Shown: positions 23,933 through 33,928, counted from the first letter of the stretch. The stretch is 64,000 bases of DNA from Sphingobacterium deserti (GCF_000757725.1 NZ_JJMU01000062.1:1-64000); one strand, 5' to 3'. A program made the numbers and translations. The notes: generated by a model from the letters alone, not told the origin.

Positions 23933-25366
23933 TTAAAGCCTCGTCCCGGCTTTGTAGTAGAGTTCCGCCAACGTTTTTTGATAACTCATAATCAGACTCT
24001 CCTGTTTGATTTGCATATCAATTAGTTTGCTTTCCCTGCTATTGATGATGAATAGGGTTGTTTCACCTAAATCGAACTTTTGGAGTTCTCCCTGCAATAA
24101 AATTTGCTGATTGGCTATATTCTCAATTTGGAGTCGAATTTGCTGACTATAGGCCGTCAGATCATTATACTTTAGGGTTACATCGTTTTTTATATTACGA
24201 CCTAGAATAACTTGGTCATAACGGAGCTCGTTTTGCTTAATCCGTACCTCCCGCAGCTTACCGCGTTCTGCGCGCAAAAAGATGGGAAACGCAAAGTCTA
24301 CCCCCAGTTTGTAATTACCCCAGTTAAAATCATAGTGTGGGGGCAGCGTTTCATTGAAGCTCCTCCGGCTTGATAGGAATGTTCCGGATACGTTTAGTGT
24401 CGGCTTCAACATTTCCCGACGATAGCGTTCCTCAATAGATAATTGAAGCTCTTTGCTTTCCAGCTGCAGAATTTCCGGGTGAAGGGTTTCAGCCTGCGCT
24501 AGTAAGTCCACGAGTATTGTTGCATTAGGGGTAAGGCTATTATGGGCGATCGTGTCTGGCATTGCACTTTCAGGTAATTCCACGGGTCTCTGCTCTGGGT
24601 TCCATAGGTGGTTGGACAATATCAGACGTGTGTTTTTTAGTTCAATTTCATATTTTGCAAGTTCCATTTGACGCTCTTGTACTGTAATCGCTGCCTCAAT
24701 GGAATCTATAGGCGGTTTATCCCCTAATATAGTTTGCTCACTGATCGCACGAAAGCGGGTCTCCGCGAGGCGGACGCCTTCAGCAATAAGCGTGTATTGC
24801 CGATATGCGTAGTACCAATCCCAATAATCTGAAACGGCTTCGAACCAAATGCTATTGATCTCTTTAATTTTTTGAGCTTCCGCATAGTCAACCATCGCCT
24901 CAGCCTGCCAAAGCGTATTCCGTCTGCCATCTATAAAGAGGCCTTGCCCAAGTGGGATGCTAATACCAACTGCAGATAGTCCTGCATTATTGGTTCGCGT
25001 TTGCGGATTGGTATACGCGCCTACATTTCGGTCATAACCGACCTTTAAATCTGCGCCGGCCAGCCATAACGGCACCTTTAGTTCACTGGACCAGTGGTTG
25101 TAGTAAGCTGTATTACCGAAATGTTTGTTATTGAATGAGGTATATAGGGCCGGATCAAACTTTCCGAGGGCTTGAAAAACCTGCGCGCGGGCCGTCTCAC
25201 TGAGCAAACGCGTTTGCTTGACTACCGGGTGATGCGCCATCAAGAGCTCTTCCAGATCCACTAACGTGAACACCGGATTTGTATTAGTCGTTTCAGACTC
25301 CTGGGCAATTGCCTGTGATCCAAATAGCGATAAGCATAGCAGGAGTAATCTCCAAAACTTGATCAT
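23933..25366 (-). CDS. TolC-family outer-membrane efflux protein
   Basis: The 477-residue protein has a signal peptide (1-21, ending GSQAIAQ) and two outer-membrane efflux (OEP) repeats with long helical coiled-coil stretches. TolC proteins form the trimeric outer-membrane channel and periplasmic tunnel of export systems. It is the last gene of an operon after the HlyD-like gene (8 bp apart) and the ABC membrane-domain gene, so all three should form one envelope-spanning exporter. The length fits the family. The substrate is unknown. Confidence 0.93.
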   Translation of the reverse strand: MIKFWRLLLLCLSLFGSQAIAQESETTNTNPVFTLVDLEELLMAHHPVVKQTRLLSETARAQVFQALGKFDPALYTSFNNKHFGNTAYYNHWSSELKVPLWLAGADLKVGYDRNVGAYTNPQTRTNNAGLSAVGISIPLGQGLFIDGRRNTLWQAEAMVDYAEAQKIKEINSIWFEAVSDYWDWYYAYRQYTLIAEGVRLAETRFRAISEQTILGDKPPIDSIEAAITVQERQMELAKYEIELKNTRLILSNHLWNPEQRPVELPESAMPDTIAHNSLTPNATILVDLLAQAETLHPEILQLESKELQLSIEERYRREMLKPTLNVSGTFLSSRRSFNETLPPHYDFNWGNYKLGVDFAFPIFLRAERGKLREVRIKQNELRYDQVILGRNIKNDVTLKYNDLTAYSQQIRLQIENIANQQILLQGELQKFDLGETTLFIINSRESKLIDMQIKQESLIMSYQKTLAELYYKAGTRL

Positions 25367-25374
25367 GCGGATTA

Positions 25375-26733
25375 TTATTTTAATACCTCTTCTTTCGGTT
25401 CACGCTCCAAACTTGGCGGGAAGCCATTTAATTGGCGCCATATCTCATACCAGAGCGGGACAGCGTTAAGGATTACCCGGCCATATACACCTGACCCTAA
25501 GCGCAGCTGCTGTGGCCACTCTTCGTCACCTTCCGGAACGGGATTTGCCGGTCGGATTAGTAGCCTGTATTGCCCATTTGAACTGCTGACTTTATCGATG
25601 ACAGTCACCTTGCCGGCAAAGGTTCCTACCGCTACGGATGGCCATCCTGAAAATTGCACCGAAGGCCATCCTTCGAATTGCAACCGCGTGTTACTCTCCT
25701 TCAAGATCAGAGGAACATCCATCGCGTTAACATAAATCTCAGCGGCTAGTTGTGGCTCTCGCGGCTGTAGTGTGGCGACGGATTCACCTTCTTTTATATT
25801 CTCGCCAATACCAGCTTTCAACGTTTTTACAATAAAACCGTTTTGCGGTGCTCTTACAATATATAGTCCTCGTCGAATATCGATATTCGTGATTTCATTC
25901 CGCAATTTTGCAATGTCTCCCTGCACGCTTGCTCTCGACGAGAGGGCGGAGCTAAGGTCGGATTGTGCTTTGGCCAAAGATTCATTGTATTTAGCCCGTA
26001 TATTATCAAGCTCAATGCTGGCATTCGTTAATGATTGCCTGGAGTTGGTCAGTTTGTTTTCAGCGCTAACAACTTTGGCTCGGTCATTTTGCAGATTAAG
26101 GCGTCGTGTTTCGATATCGGTAAGCGAGAATAGGCCGTCTTGGTAACCGCGTTCGTAGCGCTCTAGACGGGACACACTCGTCGCATACATAGTTTCCGTC
26201 GCCACGAGATCTGCGCTGTCAATTTTAACAACATTACGTGCTTGGATCACCTTGTTTTGCGCGGCCTCAAGTTGATAACGCAATCCTGCCCCCAAGGCAT
26301 CAATCTGCGCCTCTGTTGCTCTCATCTTCTGCGCCGCGGCATCTTCGCCGCTTCGCTTCGCCAGTAGTTGCTCTTGCAGACGTTCCGGAAGCTCCGGGTC
26401 GAAGTACGATTGGCTTGTTTCTGAAATTACTAAAATCGTATCACCCTTTTTTACTTCTTGCCCTTCTCGCACAGCCCAATGTTCTATTCTACCGCCAATC
26501 TGATTTTGAACAGTTTGAGGCCGATCTTCAGGCCTTAAAGCCGTAACGGAGCCCTTGCCGGGAATCGTTTGTCGCCAAGGCAAAAACAAAACGATAACAA
26601 AGATAATAGAAGCAATGAGCATCAAGCGTCCCAGAAATATAGAACCTTTCTCTTTTAGCAGTTGATCTTTACCGTGCTGGGAAAGTTCTTGCCATTCAAC
26701 AAACTTATCGATACTGTATTTTCTATCTGCCAT
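25375..26733 (-). CDS. HlyD-family membrane fusion protein
   Basis: The 452-residue protein has a cytosolic N-terminus of about 30 residues, one membrane helix (about 33-52), a lipoyl/barrel-sandwich segment (GGRIEHWAVREGQEVKKGD, about 80-98), a long coiled-coil hairpin (about 115-280) and the returning lipoyl half (IVRAPQNGFIVKTLKAG) with a beta-barrel domain. Such adaptors link an inner-membrane pump to TolC. It overlaps the end of the membrane-domain gene by 11 bp and precedes the TolC-like gene by 8 bp, so translation is coupled. The long coiled coil is of type I secretion (HlyD) style rather than RND-adaptor style. Confidence 0.93.
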   Translation of the reverse strand: MADRKYSIDKFVEWQELSQHGKDQLLKEKGSIFLGRLMLIASIIFVIVLFLPWRQTIPGKGSVTALRPEDRPQTVQNQIGGRIEHWAVREGQEVKKGDTILVISETSQSYFDPELPERLQEQLLAKRSGEDAAAQKMRATEAQIDALGAGLRYQLEAAQNKVIQARNVVKIDSADLVATETMYATSVSRLERYERGYQDGLFSLTDIETRRLNLQNDRAKVVSAENKLTNSRQSLTNASIELDNIRAKYNESLAKAQSDLSSALSSRASVQGDIAKLRNEITNIDIRRGLYIVRAPQNGFIVKTLKAGIGENIKEGESVATLQPREPQLAAEIYVNAMDVPLILKESNTRLQFEGWPSVQFSGWPSVAVGTFAGKVTVIDKVSSSNGQYRLLIRPANPVPEGDEEWPQQLRLGSGVYGRVILNAVPLWYEIWRQLNGFPPSLEREPKEEVLK

Positions 26734-27724
26734 ATGGATCTGCGTCCTCCTCCAACGCTAAATCGGTAACCGCGCCAAGCTTGACGCTACCGGTTAACAT
26801 ATCAAAAATAGTGTTCAAATTCATGAACAGTTTTTCGATAGCGTAGCCAATTTGCACGATAACGACTTCAGCAGCCACAAATTGACCGAAGGTCATCTGG
26901 CGTTCAACCACAAAGTAAGAACCCAACAGAAGCATAGCGCCAAAGAGGAGGGTTCGTATAATTGCCGAACTTGCAAAGAAGCGTTTCAGCACTTTAAAGT
27001 GGTCATTGCGGGAATGTAAGTATTTGCTACTAATAAAATCTGTCTGCGAAACCACCTCTTGCATTTTTGCGGGGTTGCCGCGGTAATTCTCAATATTGGC
27101 GGCCACATTTTCAAGGTAAGCTACGGTTTCATATTTATACTCGGATTCCTGAATACTGGTGGTCAAACCGTGTCGGTAGTAAACGATGAGCACAACTGCA
27201 ATAGCAATGATTACGACCAATCCAAAGGTTAAGAATACGGGGTGATAAAAGGATAATAAAATTACGCTGAAAGATATCGTCACTATGGCAGCCATAATAT
27301 CTATCAGAAGCTTTATGATACCTTTTTGGATAATTATAACGTCAAAAAAGCGATTAACCAACTCAACGAGATTTTCATCTACCAACTCTGAGGCCTTGAT
27401 TCGCGGTAACCGATAAGCAAATTCGATCGCAGATTTTAAGAAAATCTTTTGTTCCAAGTATTCAACCAAACTCATTTGCCCGATAAGTAGTATCCCTGCA
27501 ATGGCTACTCCGACGATTACAAAGGCAATAAGGATATAGGTAGAGCTATACATTGCCCCGTTATTTAATAAATTGAAAATAGCCGTTATACCTACCGGAA
27601 TAGTTAAACTAAAAGCACCGATTACAATGGCATATAGAAATATGTAATTGATCGTTTTGCGTTCAGGATGAAGAAGTCTAAGCAATCGTTGCAAAGGCGT
27701 ATGACTACCGTGTTTACTCGCCAT
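26723..27724 (-). CDS. ABC exporter membrane domain without nucleotide-binding domain
   Basis: The 333 residues match a type-1 ABC exporter membrane domain: a short N-terminal cytosolic segment, then about six helices (30-55, 62-85, 140-160, 163-182, 250-272, 280-300) with long cytosolic loops. The protein ends at DADPYGR, just where the linker to the ATP-binding domain would begin. No Walker A or LSGGQ motif follows, and the frame ends inside the overlapping start of the HlyD-like gene. So the ATPase, if any, must act from elsewhere. It is the first large gene of the export operon. A sequencing frameshift is unlikely because no ATPase-like sequence is present in any frame downstream. Confidence 0.85.
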   Translation of the reverse strand: MASKHGSHTPLQRLLRLLHPERKTINYIFLYAIVIGAFSLTIPVGITAIFNLLNNGAMYSSTYILIAFVIVGVAIAGILLIGQMSLVEYLEQKIFLKSAIEFAYRLPRIKASELVDENLVELVNRFFDVIIIQKGIIKLLIDIMAAIVTISFSVILLSFYHPVFLTFGLVVIIAIAVVLIVYYRHGLTTSIQESEYKYETVAYLENVAANIENYRGNPAKMQEVVSQTDFISSKYLHSRNDHFKVLKRFFASSAIIRTLLFGAMLLLGSYFVVERQMTFGQFVAAEVVIVQIGYAIEKLFMNLNTIFDMLTGSVKLGAVTDLALEEDADPYGR

Positions 27725-27791
27725 AAATAAAATTTAAATTTTTAGAAATCTTGTCAATTTCATCTCTTACAGTTACTTAAGTAAAAAATGA

Positions 27792-28133
27792 TTACACGGC
27801 ATAGTTGTCGGGAGGCGGGGAGGGAATACTATCGAAATGATCTGTCGTAAATAGAATATTAGGCTTTTTTCTGAGAGATGATATGCTTCGTTCCTTAACA
27901 GGAACATTTTGAAAATAATCTGACAGCAAACAAACCAATTTGCCTGACGTTTTTTTAATCTCGTGACTTTCATCCGTCTCGGATGCATCTGCATCGATTG
28001 GCATGCTCGAAATAATACAATTTTTGTCGGGAAATACGCTAAATAATAAGCCACTAGTCTTCAATGCCAATAGCGCAAGAAGGAAAGTGCTTAACAGCTG
28101 TACAAAAAATGTATTACGTAAATACTGGAGCAT
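27792..28133 (-). CDS. Small membrane-anchored hypothetical protein
   Basis: The 113-residue protein has one N-terminal hydrophobic segment (about 8-30) followed by a hydrophilic, partly acidic region and the ending SPPPDNYAV. I do not recognise the family. I chose the ATG at 28133; the longer frame begins at a TTG at 28172. A competing frame (27773-28054) lacks a membrane segment and looks like a shadow. It lies 67 bp upstream of the export operon on the same strand and may be cotranscribed. Confidence 0.5.
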   Translation of the reverse strand: MLQYLRNTFFVQLLSTFLLALLALKTSGLLFSVFPDKNCIISSMPIDADASETDESHEIKKTSGKLVCLLSDYFQNVPVKERSISSLRKKPNILFTTDHFDSIPSPPPDNYAV

Positions 28134-28437
28134 TCTTTGGTATTTGTCGATGCAATTATACAAAATATTCAAAAAAAAATTACATCGAAAATAAGGAAAG
28201 TATGGTGCTCACAGTTTTGTGACGAATTTCTTATAAAAATGCCCGCACGTACAATAATTTGTAGATTTTTACCGAGCAAGTTAACAAAGAACGGATTGTC
28301 TGATAGCACACGAACCATATTAACGTTTATGTCCAAATAGATCTGGACTAAAACTTAATCTTGGCGCATGCTAATAACATTTGAAAAACAATCTTCATTT
28401 CAAATTGTTGAAACGACGAATGTCTATCTAATTAAGT
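28134..28437. other. Intergenic region between divergent genes
   Basis: About 300 bp separates the small membrane protein gene from the secreted hypothetical gene. It must hold both promoters. I see only a weak inverted repeat, AACAAT/ATTGTT (about 28387-28409), and no clear -7 element. Confidence 0.4.
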
Positions 28438-29118
28438 ATGATAACTAAACCTCTTCTAATATTGTCTATGCTGCTATGTACGGGAGCGTTTCTTTTTGCA
28501 CAAAATAATAGCAAAAATTGCGAATGTCCAGCGAACAAATTCGCGCCGACTGAGCCGCAAGCGGTCTTTCAATTTTCATCGGGGGAATCTATTGCGTTAT
28601 GTGGCTATAAAGTAGACGATGATAATCGCAAGCTTTTCTCAGAATTTGTACTTACCGTTTGCGGGTCGGGCACGCTAATAGATTTTTGGGATGCTAGTTT
28701 ATTGTGTGAGGTTCGTAGCGTTGAGGATACCCTATTTATTGAGCAGATAGCAAGTTTACCGATCGGTGTAGATTTTGCACAGCAGGATGTGGCTTGGTTA
28801 ATAGAGAAAATAACGATGAATGAAGGTGAACTACACCGAACGCTACAATTAAACAGAGAAGTGCGAAAATACGAACCAAGCGAAATCAACGATGTGCTGG
28901 TGCAATATGAAAAGGCAGATTCTATTCCTAATGAATACAACATGACGCTTGCAGGGCGGTTACTTATCGCTACAATTTCTGGAAATGAGAAGGCCAGGAA
29001 ATATTTTATGCAATTTCGAGAGCGATTTGGGATACTCGATGGTGCATTTTCTCAGGAGTACCATTTTCTACAAACAATGCTTGAGGCTTGGGATAGCGAC
29101 AAAGAAGTCGTTTATTAG
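28438..29118 (+). CDS. Secreted hypothetical protein
   Basis: The 226-residue protein has a signal peptide (1-21, ending AFLFAQ) and then a cysteine pair (CECPANKF) near the mature N-terminus. The rest is a mixed alpha/beta domain with no motif I recognise. It stands alone. Its last codons form the left arm of a terminator hairpin, so the end of the gene is well defined. Confidence 0.75.
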   Translation: MITKPLLILSMLLCTGAFLFAQNNSKNCECPANKFAPTEPQAVFQFSSGESIALCGYKVDDDNRKLFSEFVLTVCGSGTLIDFWDASLLCEVRSVEDTLFIEQIASLPIGVDFAQQDVAWLIEKITMNEGELHRTLQLNREVRKYEPSEINDVLVQYEKADSIPNEYNMTLAGRLLIATISGNEKARKYFMQFRERFGILDGAFSQEYHFLQTMLEAWDSDKEVVY

Positions 29119-29139
29119 CTGATGACAAACGACTTCTTT
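29101..29139. terminator. Bidirectional terminator spanning a stop codon
   Basis: AAAGAAGTCGTTT (29101-29113) and AAACGACTTCTTT (29127-29139) form a perfect 13-bp stem around a 13-base loop. The left arm overlaps the last codons of the secreted hypothetical gene. It separates that gene from the convergent ABC-F gene. Confidence 0.8.
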
Positions 29140-29170
29140 ATAGCCTGAGCGATGCGTAGTTGCTCCATTC

Positions 29171-30802
29171 TTAACGCTCAATATCTTTTAAACTACTCAT
29201 CTTTTTATATTCTAAGAAGCCTTTGATGTCTTCAAAATGTTCGCGAACGCGCTTGTTGCCAAACTCAAATACTTTCTTTGCTAAGCCATCCAAAAAATCA
29301 CGATCATGTGAAACCAAAATTAGCGTGCCATCAAAATCTTGCAGTGCATCTTTTATAATGTCTTTGGTTTTCATGTCCAAATGGTTCGTCGGCTCATCCA
29401 ATATCAAGACATTCACCGGTTCCAGCAGTAATTTGATCATGGCCAACCGCGTCTTTTCACCGCCAGACAACACCTTCACTTTCTTTGTTGTGTCGTCACC
29501 ACTGAACATGAATGCACCCAAAAGGTCTTTGATACGCACCCGAACGTCACCTACGGCAATTTGATCTATCGTTTCAAATACAGTAAGTTCCTCGTCCAAC
29601 AGCGCCGCTTGATTTTGCGCGAAATAACCAATCTTTGCATTATGGCCGACCTTTAGCGATCCATCATACGCTATCTCGCCCATGATGGCCTTAATCATCG
29701 TAGATTTTCCTTCTCCATTTTTGCCAACGAAAGCAACCTTCTCTCCACGTTCAATAACCATGGAAGCATCTTTAAAAACGACGTGATCTCCATAGGCCTT
29801 TGATAATTCTTCGACAATAACCGGGTATTGCCCCGAGCGGGGCGATGGCGGAAACTTTAAGCGTAGGGCAGAGGTGTCAACCTCGTCAATTTCAATGATT
29901 TCCAGCTTTTCCAACATTTTAACCCGCGACTGCACCTGTAAGGTTTTAGAATACGTTCCTCGAAAACGATCTATAAACTCCTGATTATCGGCGATAAATC
30001 GCTGTTGTTCCTCGTATGCTTTTAGCTGGTGTTGGCGTCTTTCTTTACGTAGTTCCAAATAGTGGCTGTATTTTGCTTTGTAATCATAAATGCGGCCCAT
30101 TGTGACTTCAATTGTACGATTCGTGATGTTGTCTACAAAGGCCCGATCATGCGAGATCACAATAACAGCTTTCGCCGAGTGCACTAAAAAATCTTCCAGC
30201 CACTGAATACTTTCGATATCCATGTGGTTTGTTGGCTCATCGAGTAAAATCAGGTCGGGTTTTTTTAGCAATATTTTGGCCAGCTCAATGCGCATTCGCC
30301 AGCCTCCTGAAAATTCAGACGTTTGCCTGCCAAAATCAGATCGTTCAAAGCCGAGCCCTTTCAACACCTTTTCCACTTCGGCATCGTAATTGGTTTCCTC
30401 GATAGAATAAAACTTTTCGCTTAATTCGGATACACGTTCGATCAGTTGCATGTACTCATCCGTTTCATAGTCTGTGCGTGTATTGAGCTGTTCGTTCAAA
30501 GACTCGAGCTCATCCCGCATGAGGTAAACCTCTTCGAAGGCTTTGGATGTCTCTTCAAAAACAGTAACATTATCCCGCGTTAACAAGTGTTGGGGTAAGT
30601 AAGCAATTATAGCTTCCTTGGGGCCGGAAATATTGCCGGTAGTCGGTTTACCAACGCCTGCAATGATCTTCAATAAGGTAGACTTACCGGCACCATTTTT
30701 TCCCATTAATGCTATTTTATCATTTTCATTAATAGAGAATGATACATCACTGAATAGCGTAGTTCCTCCGAACGATACTGAAATATTATTTACGTTGATC
30801 AC
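29171..30802 (-). CDS. ABC-F family ATPase
   Basis: The 543-residue soluble protein has two ABC ATPase domains: Walker A GKNGAGKST (about 34-42) and GKNGEGKST (about 361-369), signatures EFSGGWRMR and VLSGGEKTR, and Walker B LILLDEPTNH and LILDEPTNHLD. A charged linker (about 240-300) joins them. ABC-F proteins bind the ribosome and aid translation; some confer antibiotic resistance, but this one looks like the housekeeping Bacteroidota type. The start is GTG at 30802 (MINVNNISVSF), with no in-frame ATG nearby upstream. It is not a partner for the membrane-only ABC exporter, because ABC-F proteins do not drive transporters. Confidence 0.95.
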   Translation of the reverse strand: MINVNNISVSFGGTTLFSDVSFSINENDKIALMGKNGAGKSTLLKIIAGVGKPTTGNISGPKEAIIAYLPQHLLTRDNVTVFEETSKAFEEVYLMRDELESLNEQLNTRTDYETDEYMQLIERVSELSEKFYSIEETNYDAEVEKVLKGLGFERSDFGRQTSEFSGGWRMRIELAKILLKKPDLILLDEPTNHMDIESIQWLEDFLVHSAKAVIVISHDRAFVDNITNRTIEVTMGRIYDYKAKYSHYLELRKERRQHQLKAYEEQQRFIADNQEFIDRFRGTYSKTLQVQSRVKMLEKLEIIEIDEVDTSALRLKFPPSPRSGQYPVIVEELSKAYGDHVVFKDASMVIERGEKVAFVGKNGEGKSTMIKAIMGEIAYDGSLKVGHNAKIGYFAQNQAALLDEELTVFETIDQIAVGDVRVRIKDLLGAFMFSGDDTTKKVKVLSGGEKTRLAMIKLLLEPVNVLILDEPTNHLDMKTKDIIKDALQDFDGTLILVSHDRDFLDGLAKKVFEFGNKRVREHFEDIKGFLEYKKMSSLKDIER

Positions 30803-30890
30803 GATGTGCTTATATTAAATCTTGGCCAAAGATAAGCTAATAACCGTGTTTCTTAGCGAAAAACTAATTTTTTGAAGGTGGGATGCTATT

Positions 30891-33338
30891 TTATTCGGGC
30901 TGTAGGTTTTCTGCGTTTATAATAGGAATGGAAAACCAAAATGTAGTGCCATTACCCTCTTCGCTAATCAAGCCTATTTCGCCGTCATGAAGACGTATAA
31001 TTTCTTTGGAGATGAATAACCCTATCCCGAAACCATTAACATGTATGTTCTGGGTGTTTTCTACCCGATAAAATCTATCAAATATTTTGGCCTGTTCGGT
31101 TATTGATATGCCACTTCCATGATCTATAACCCGCGTGATCAAATTAGCACCCATTTGCTCCGCATGTATATGAATGGATGTCTTTGAAGGTGCATACTTG
31201 ATGGCGTTATTGACAAAGTTAATGATCACCTGTTCCAATTTGTCGCGATCAGCATAGAGGGAAAGTTTATCCGTGTAATCCTCAAAAATGAAGATATGAG
31301 AAGAAACCGTTTCCGAAAGGGTCTTTTTAATATCGCTAAAAAGTCCATTGGCGTCAAAAGTATTTCTTCGAAGCTGTAGTTTACCTTCGTTTACGCGTGC
31401 AATATCGAGAAAGCTATCAATCAGCAAGCGCATACGCTCAGCCTGTCTAGTCGCACTGACGACCATGGAATGAACCCGCTCATCGTCCATTTGGTTTCTT
31501 TTGAGCATCAAAATTTGGAGATACCCCGAAAGTGAGGTCAGTGGGGAACGAAGTTCGTGACTTGCGATGCTTAGAAAGTCAATTTTCCTTTGCTCTTCTT
31601 CTTTTTGTGCCGTAATATCAATAATGACTCCGTAAAACGTATGGCCTAGGCCGTCATTATCTGCTGTTCCACTACCGAAAGATCGCAGCCATTTTGTTTT
31701 ACCAGATCTTTTGTCTATGAGCTGGTAGCTGTAATCACAAGGCTTTTTATGTAAGTAAGCATCGTGCATGGCGCTTTCAGCTACCAACATATAGGCTTCC
31801 AATATTTCATTTGTAATAATTTCCTCTTCAGCATCAAAAGCAAACATGGCGCGGGCGTGTGCGTTGAGTTGTATTTCCTTTGTGTTTAAATTGAAGGTGA
31901 AGGTTCCGATTTGTGCCGAATCGACAATAAGTTGTTGAATCTTCTCTTTTTCAGCAATAAGGTTGTTGAAGTGGTCAATCTTTTCCTGAGCGAGAGTAAC
32001 GTCGGTTATATCTCGGGCCGTGCCCGAAAAAAGCATCGGTTGATTCAGCTCGTCAAAATAAGCCCTACCTTTGCAGTGCAGCCACCTCAATCGGCCGTCT
32101 GTCGCCCCAACAGTGCGAAATTGAACTTCATAAAGCCCGTCAGATTTAGGGTTGATGGCCATTTGCACCGCCTGGTCAACAAACGTGCGATCATCGTCGT
32201 GTATATAGCGAAGCACTTTGTCATAGGCAATCGAGTTTCCAGGTAGGTAGCCAAACATCTCTTTCGTTCGATCATCAAAAAAAACATTTCCCTCGGCGAT
32301 ATCCAATGTCCATGTACCAAGCTCTGCCGATTGTATTGCTAAATTCATACGATCTTCGTTCAATTTAAGCTTGTCGAATGCGAATTGCAACTCATTGTTC
32401 AGCGAGCGTGATACTTCCTCTGCTTGTATCAGGTTCAGGTTAGAGGCTTCCAATTCCTTGTTTAGAGCCATCAACTCCTCATTGAGACTGCCGAGTTCTT
32501 TATTTACCTGCTGGAATTCTACATCTCGTTTTCGAAGTGCGTCCATAGCGCTTGTTGTGTCGCTGATATCCCGTACAGAGCCTACCAGACGGACGGGGTT
32601 ATGTTTCTCGTCGAAGTACACCATGCCTAGCGCATGGACGCGTTTGAGTAGGCCCTGACTATCCGTTCCGGTACGAAAGGTGACATTGAACTCTCCCTGC
32701 TTAGTTTGCTCTTCATACGCTTCGGACATGGCTTTTATGACGCGTAACTTGTCAGCTTGATAAACACCATTAAGAAAATCTAAAGGAGATCCACCTTTTT
32801 TAGCAGCTGAGACAAAAAACAAATCCCTGCAGCGTTGATCCCATAGGAGTACGTTCTGTTTGATATCTAGATCGAATAGACCAATTTGCGATCTTTTCGC
32901 TAATTCCGCCTGGACAATTAGCTCATCTATCTCACCGCTGAAAAGCGGGGCTTTGGATACATTTTTTTCAGGAAACGCTGCTTTAACGGATTGTATAATG
33001 GAATATGTTTGGCCATTCTTATCTGGCAATGCCTTAAATTCAAAGTTAAAATGGCGGGTTTGTAGCTGTCCAGCATCTACAATCGGGAAGGCGACGAGTT
33101 CCAACGCGCTACTTTCAGAGCTGTCCCATACTTTTTGAAGAATTTCTATGAAAGATTGTGTTTTCGAATCAGAAAAGGCATCTACAAAAGATTTTCCAAT
33201 GATGTCATCTTTTTTATTCCAAATCTGGAGCATGGACTCGTTGGCAAACGCAATTCTTAATTCTCTACTATCGAAAACAGCTATTGCATCCGGGGCATAA
33301 CGGAGCACATCATATAATACCTGATCCGAAGTAAGCAT
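30891..33338 (-). CDS. Multi-PAS sensor histidine kinase
   Basis: The 815-residue cytosolic kinase has four PAS domains (about 8-115, 140-265, 335-450 and 465-580), a coiled coil between the second and third (about 270-330), HisKA with His594 (SIASHELRSPLTS) and HATPase_c (NFVNNAIKYAP, DHGSGIS, GFGIGLF). PAS domains bind cofactors or small ligands or mediate dimerisation; none shows an obvious haem or flavin signature. Its likely partner is the receiver encoded about 220 bp upstream on the same strand (33557-33928). Confidence 0.93.
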   Translation of the reverse strand: MLTSDQVLYDVLRYAPDAIAVFDSRELRIAFANESMLQIWNKKDDIIGKSFVDAFSDSKTQSFIEILQKVWDSSESSALELVAFPIVDAGQLQTRHFNFEFKALPDKNGQTYSIIQSVKAAFPEKNVSKAPLFSGEIDELIVQAELAKRSQIGLFDLDIKQNVLLWDQRCRDLFFVSAAKKGGSPLDFLNGVYQADKLRVIKAMSEAYEEQTKQGEFNVTFRTGTDSQGLLKRVHALGMVYFDEKHNPVRLVGSVRDISDTTSAMDALRKRDVEFQQVNKELGSLNEELMALNKELEASNLNLIQAEEVSRSLNNELQFAFDKLKLNEDRMNLAIQSAELGTWTLDIAEGNVFFDDRTKEMFGYLPGNSIAYDKVLRYIHDDDRTFVDQAVQMAINPKSDGLYEVQFRTVGATDGRLRWLHCKGRAYFDELNQPMLFSGTARDITDVTLAQEKIDHFNNLIAEKEKIQQLIVDSAQIGTFTFNLNTKEIQLNAHARAMFAFDAEEEIITNEILEAYMLVAESAMHDAYLHKKPCDYSYQLIDKRSGKTKWLRSFGSGTADNDGLGHTFYGVIIDITAQKEEEQRKIDFLSIASHELRSPLTSLSGYLQILMLKRNQMDDERVHSMVVSATRQAERMRLLIDSFLDIARVNEGKLQLRRNTFDANGLFSDIKKTLSETVSSHIFIFEDYTDKLSLYADRDKLEQVIINFVNNAIKYAPSKTSIHIHAEQMGANLITRVIDHGSGISITEQAKIFDRFYRVENTQNIHVNGFGIGLFISKEIIRLHDGEIGLISEEGNGTTFWFSIPIINAENLQPE

Positions 33339-33556
33339 AGATTAAGAATTTTAGCTAAATATAGATAAAATAAATCTTCTTAACGAAAAAAAAAGTGGAT
33401 ATAAAATCAGTCTCAATAGGGGTGAGAGGCCTTTTTTTTAATCTAATATTATTTAATAAAAGATGATTCATATTGCGCTGCTGAACCTTCAACAATGAGG
33501 CAAAAGCATCCTTACTGTTTTCCGACCTCATATTGTCTTTGTCCCTCGAACAGGAT

Positions 33557-33928
33557 TTACTGAGCGGCCTTTAATGCTTCATTCACGGTGTCTAACAATT
33601 CATCCATATCGAAGGGTTTAGCGAGAAACACATTAGCGCCAGCTTCTAAAGCCACCTCATAGCCGTTTCGGCTGGCAGAAATGCAGATTATAAACGTTTC
33701 TTTCAGCATTTCTTCCCCCCGAACAAACTTGATACTTTCATCACCTGTTACAACAGGCATCCAAAGGTCTACAATAAATATGTCGGGACGTTCTTGGCTA
33801 AGCCGATCAAAAATCGCACTGCTATTCGTCTCGCATATGACTTCTGCATCCACATCTTCCAACATTAATTCAAGCATATTGACGATGCCGAAATCGTCAT
33901 CGCAAATCAAGATTTTTTTCTTCGTCAT
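33557..33928 (-). CDS. Single-domain response regulator
   Basis: The 123-residue protein is a CheY-like receiver: Asp10-Asp12 (ICDDD), phosphosite Asp54 (IVDLWMP) and Lys104 (LAKPF). There is no output domain. It is read in the same direction as the four-PAS kinase gene and lies upstream of it, so the two probably form a pathway in which the receiver acts by protein contact. Confidence 0.93.
   Translation of the reverse strand: MTKKKILICDDDFGIVNMLELMLEDVDAEVICETNSSAIFDRLSQERPDIFIVDLWMPVVTGDESIKFVRGEEMLKETFIICISASRNGYEVALEAGANVFLAKPFDMDELLDTVNEALKAAQ

Noticed and set aside
29171..30802. ABC-F ATPase as the missing ATPase of the export operon
   Set aside because: ABC-F proteins act on ribosomes and lack the contacts of exporter ATPases; the gene is also in a separate transcript.
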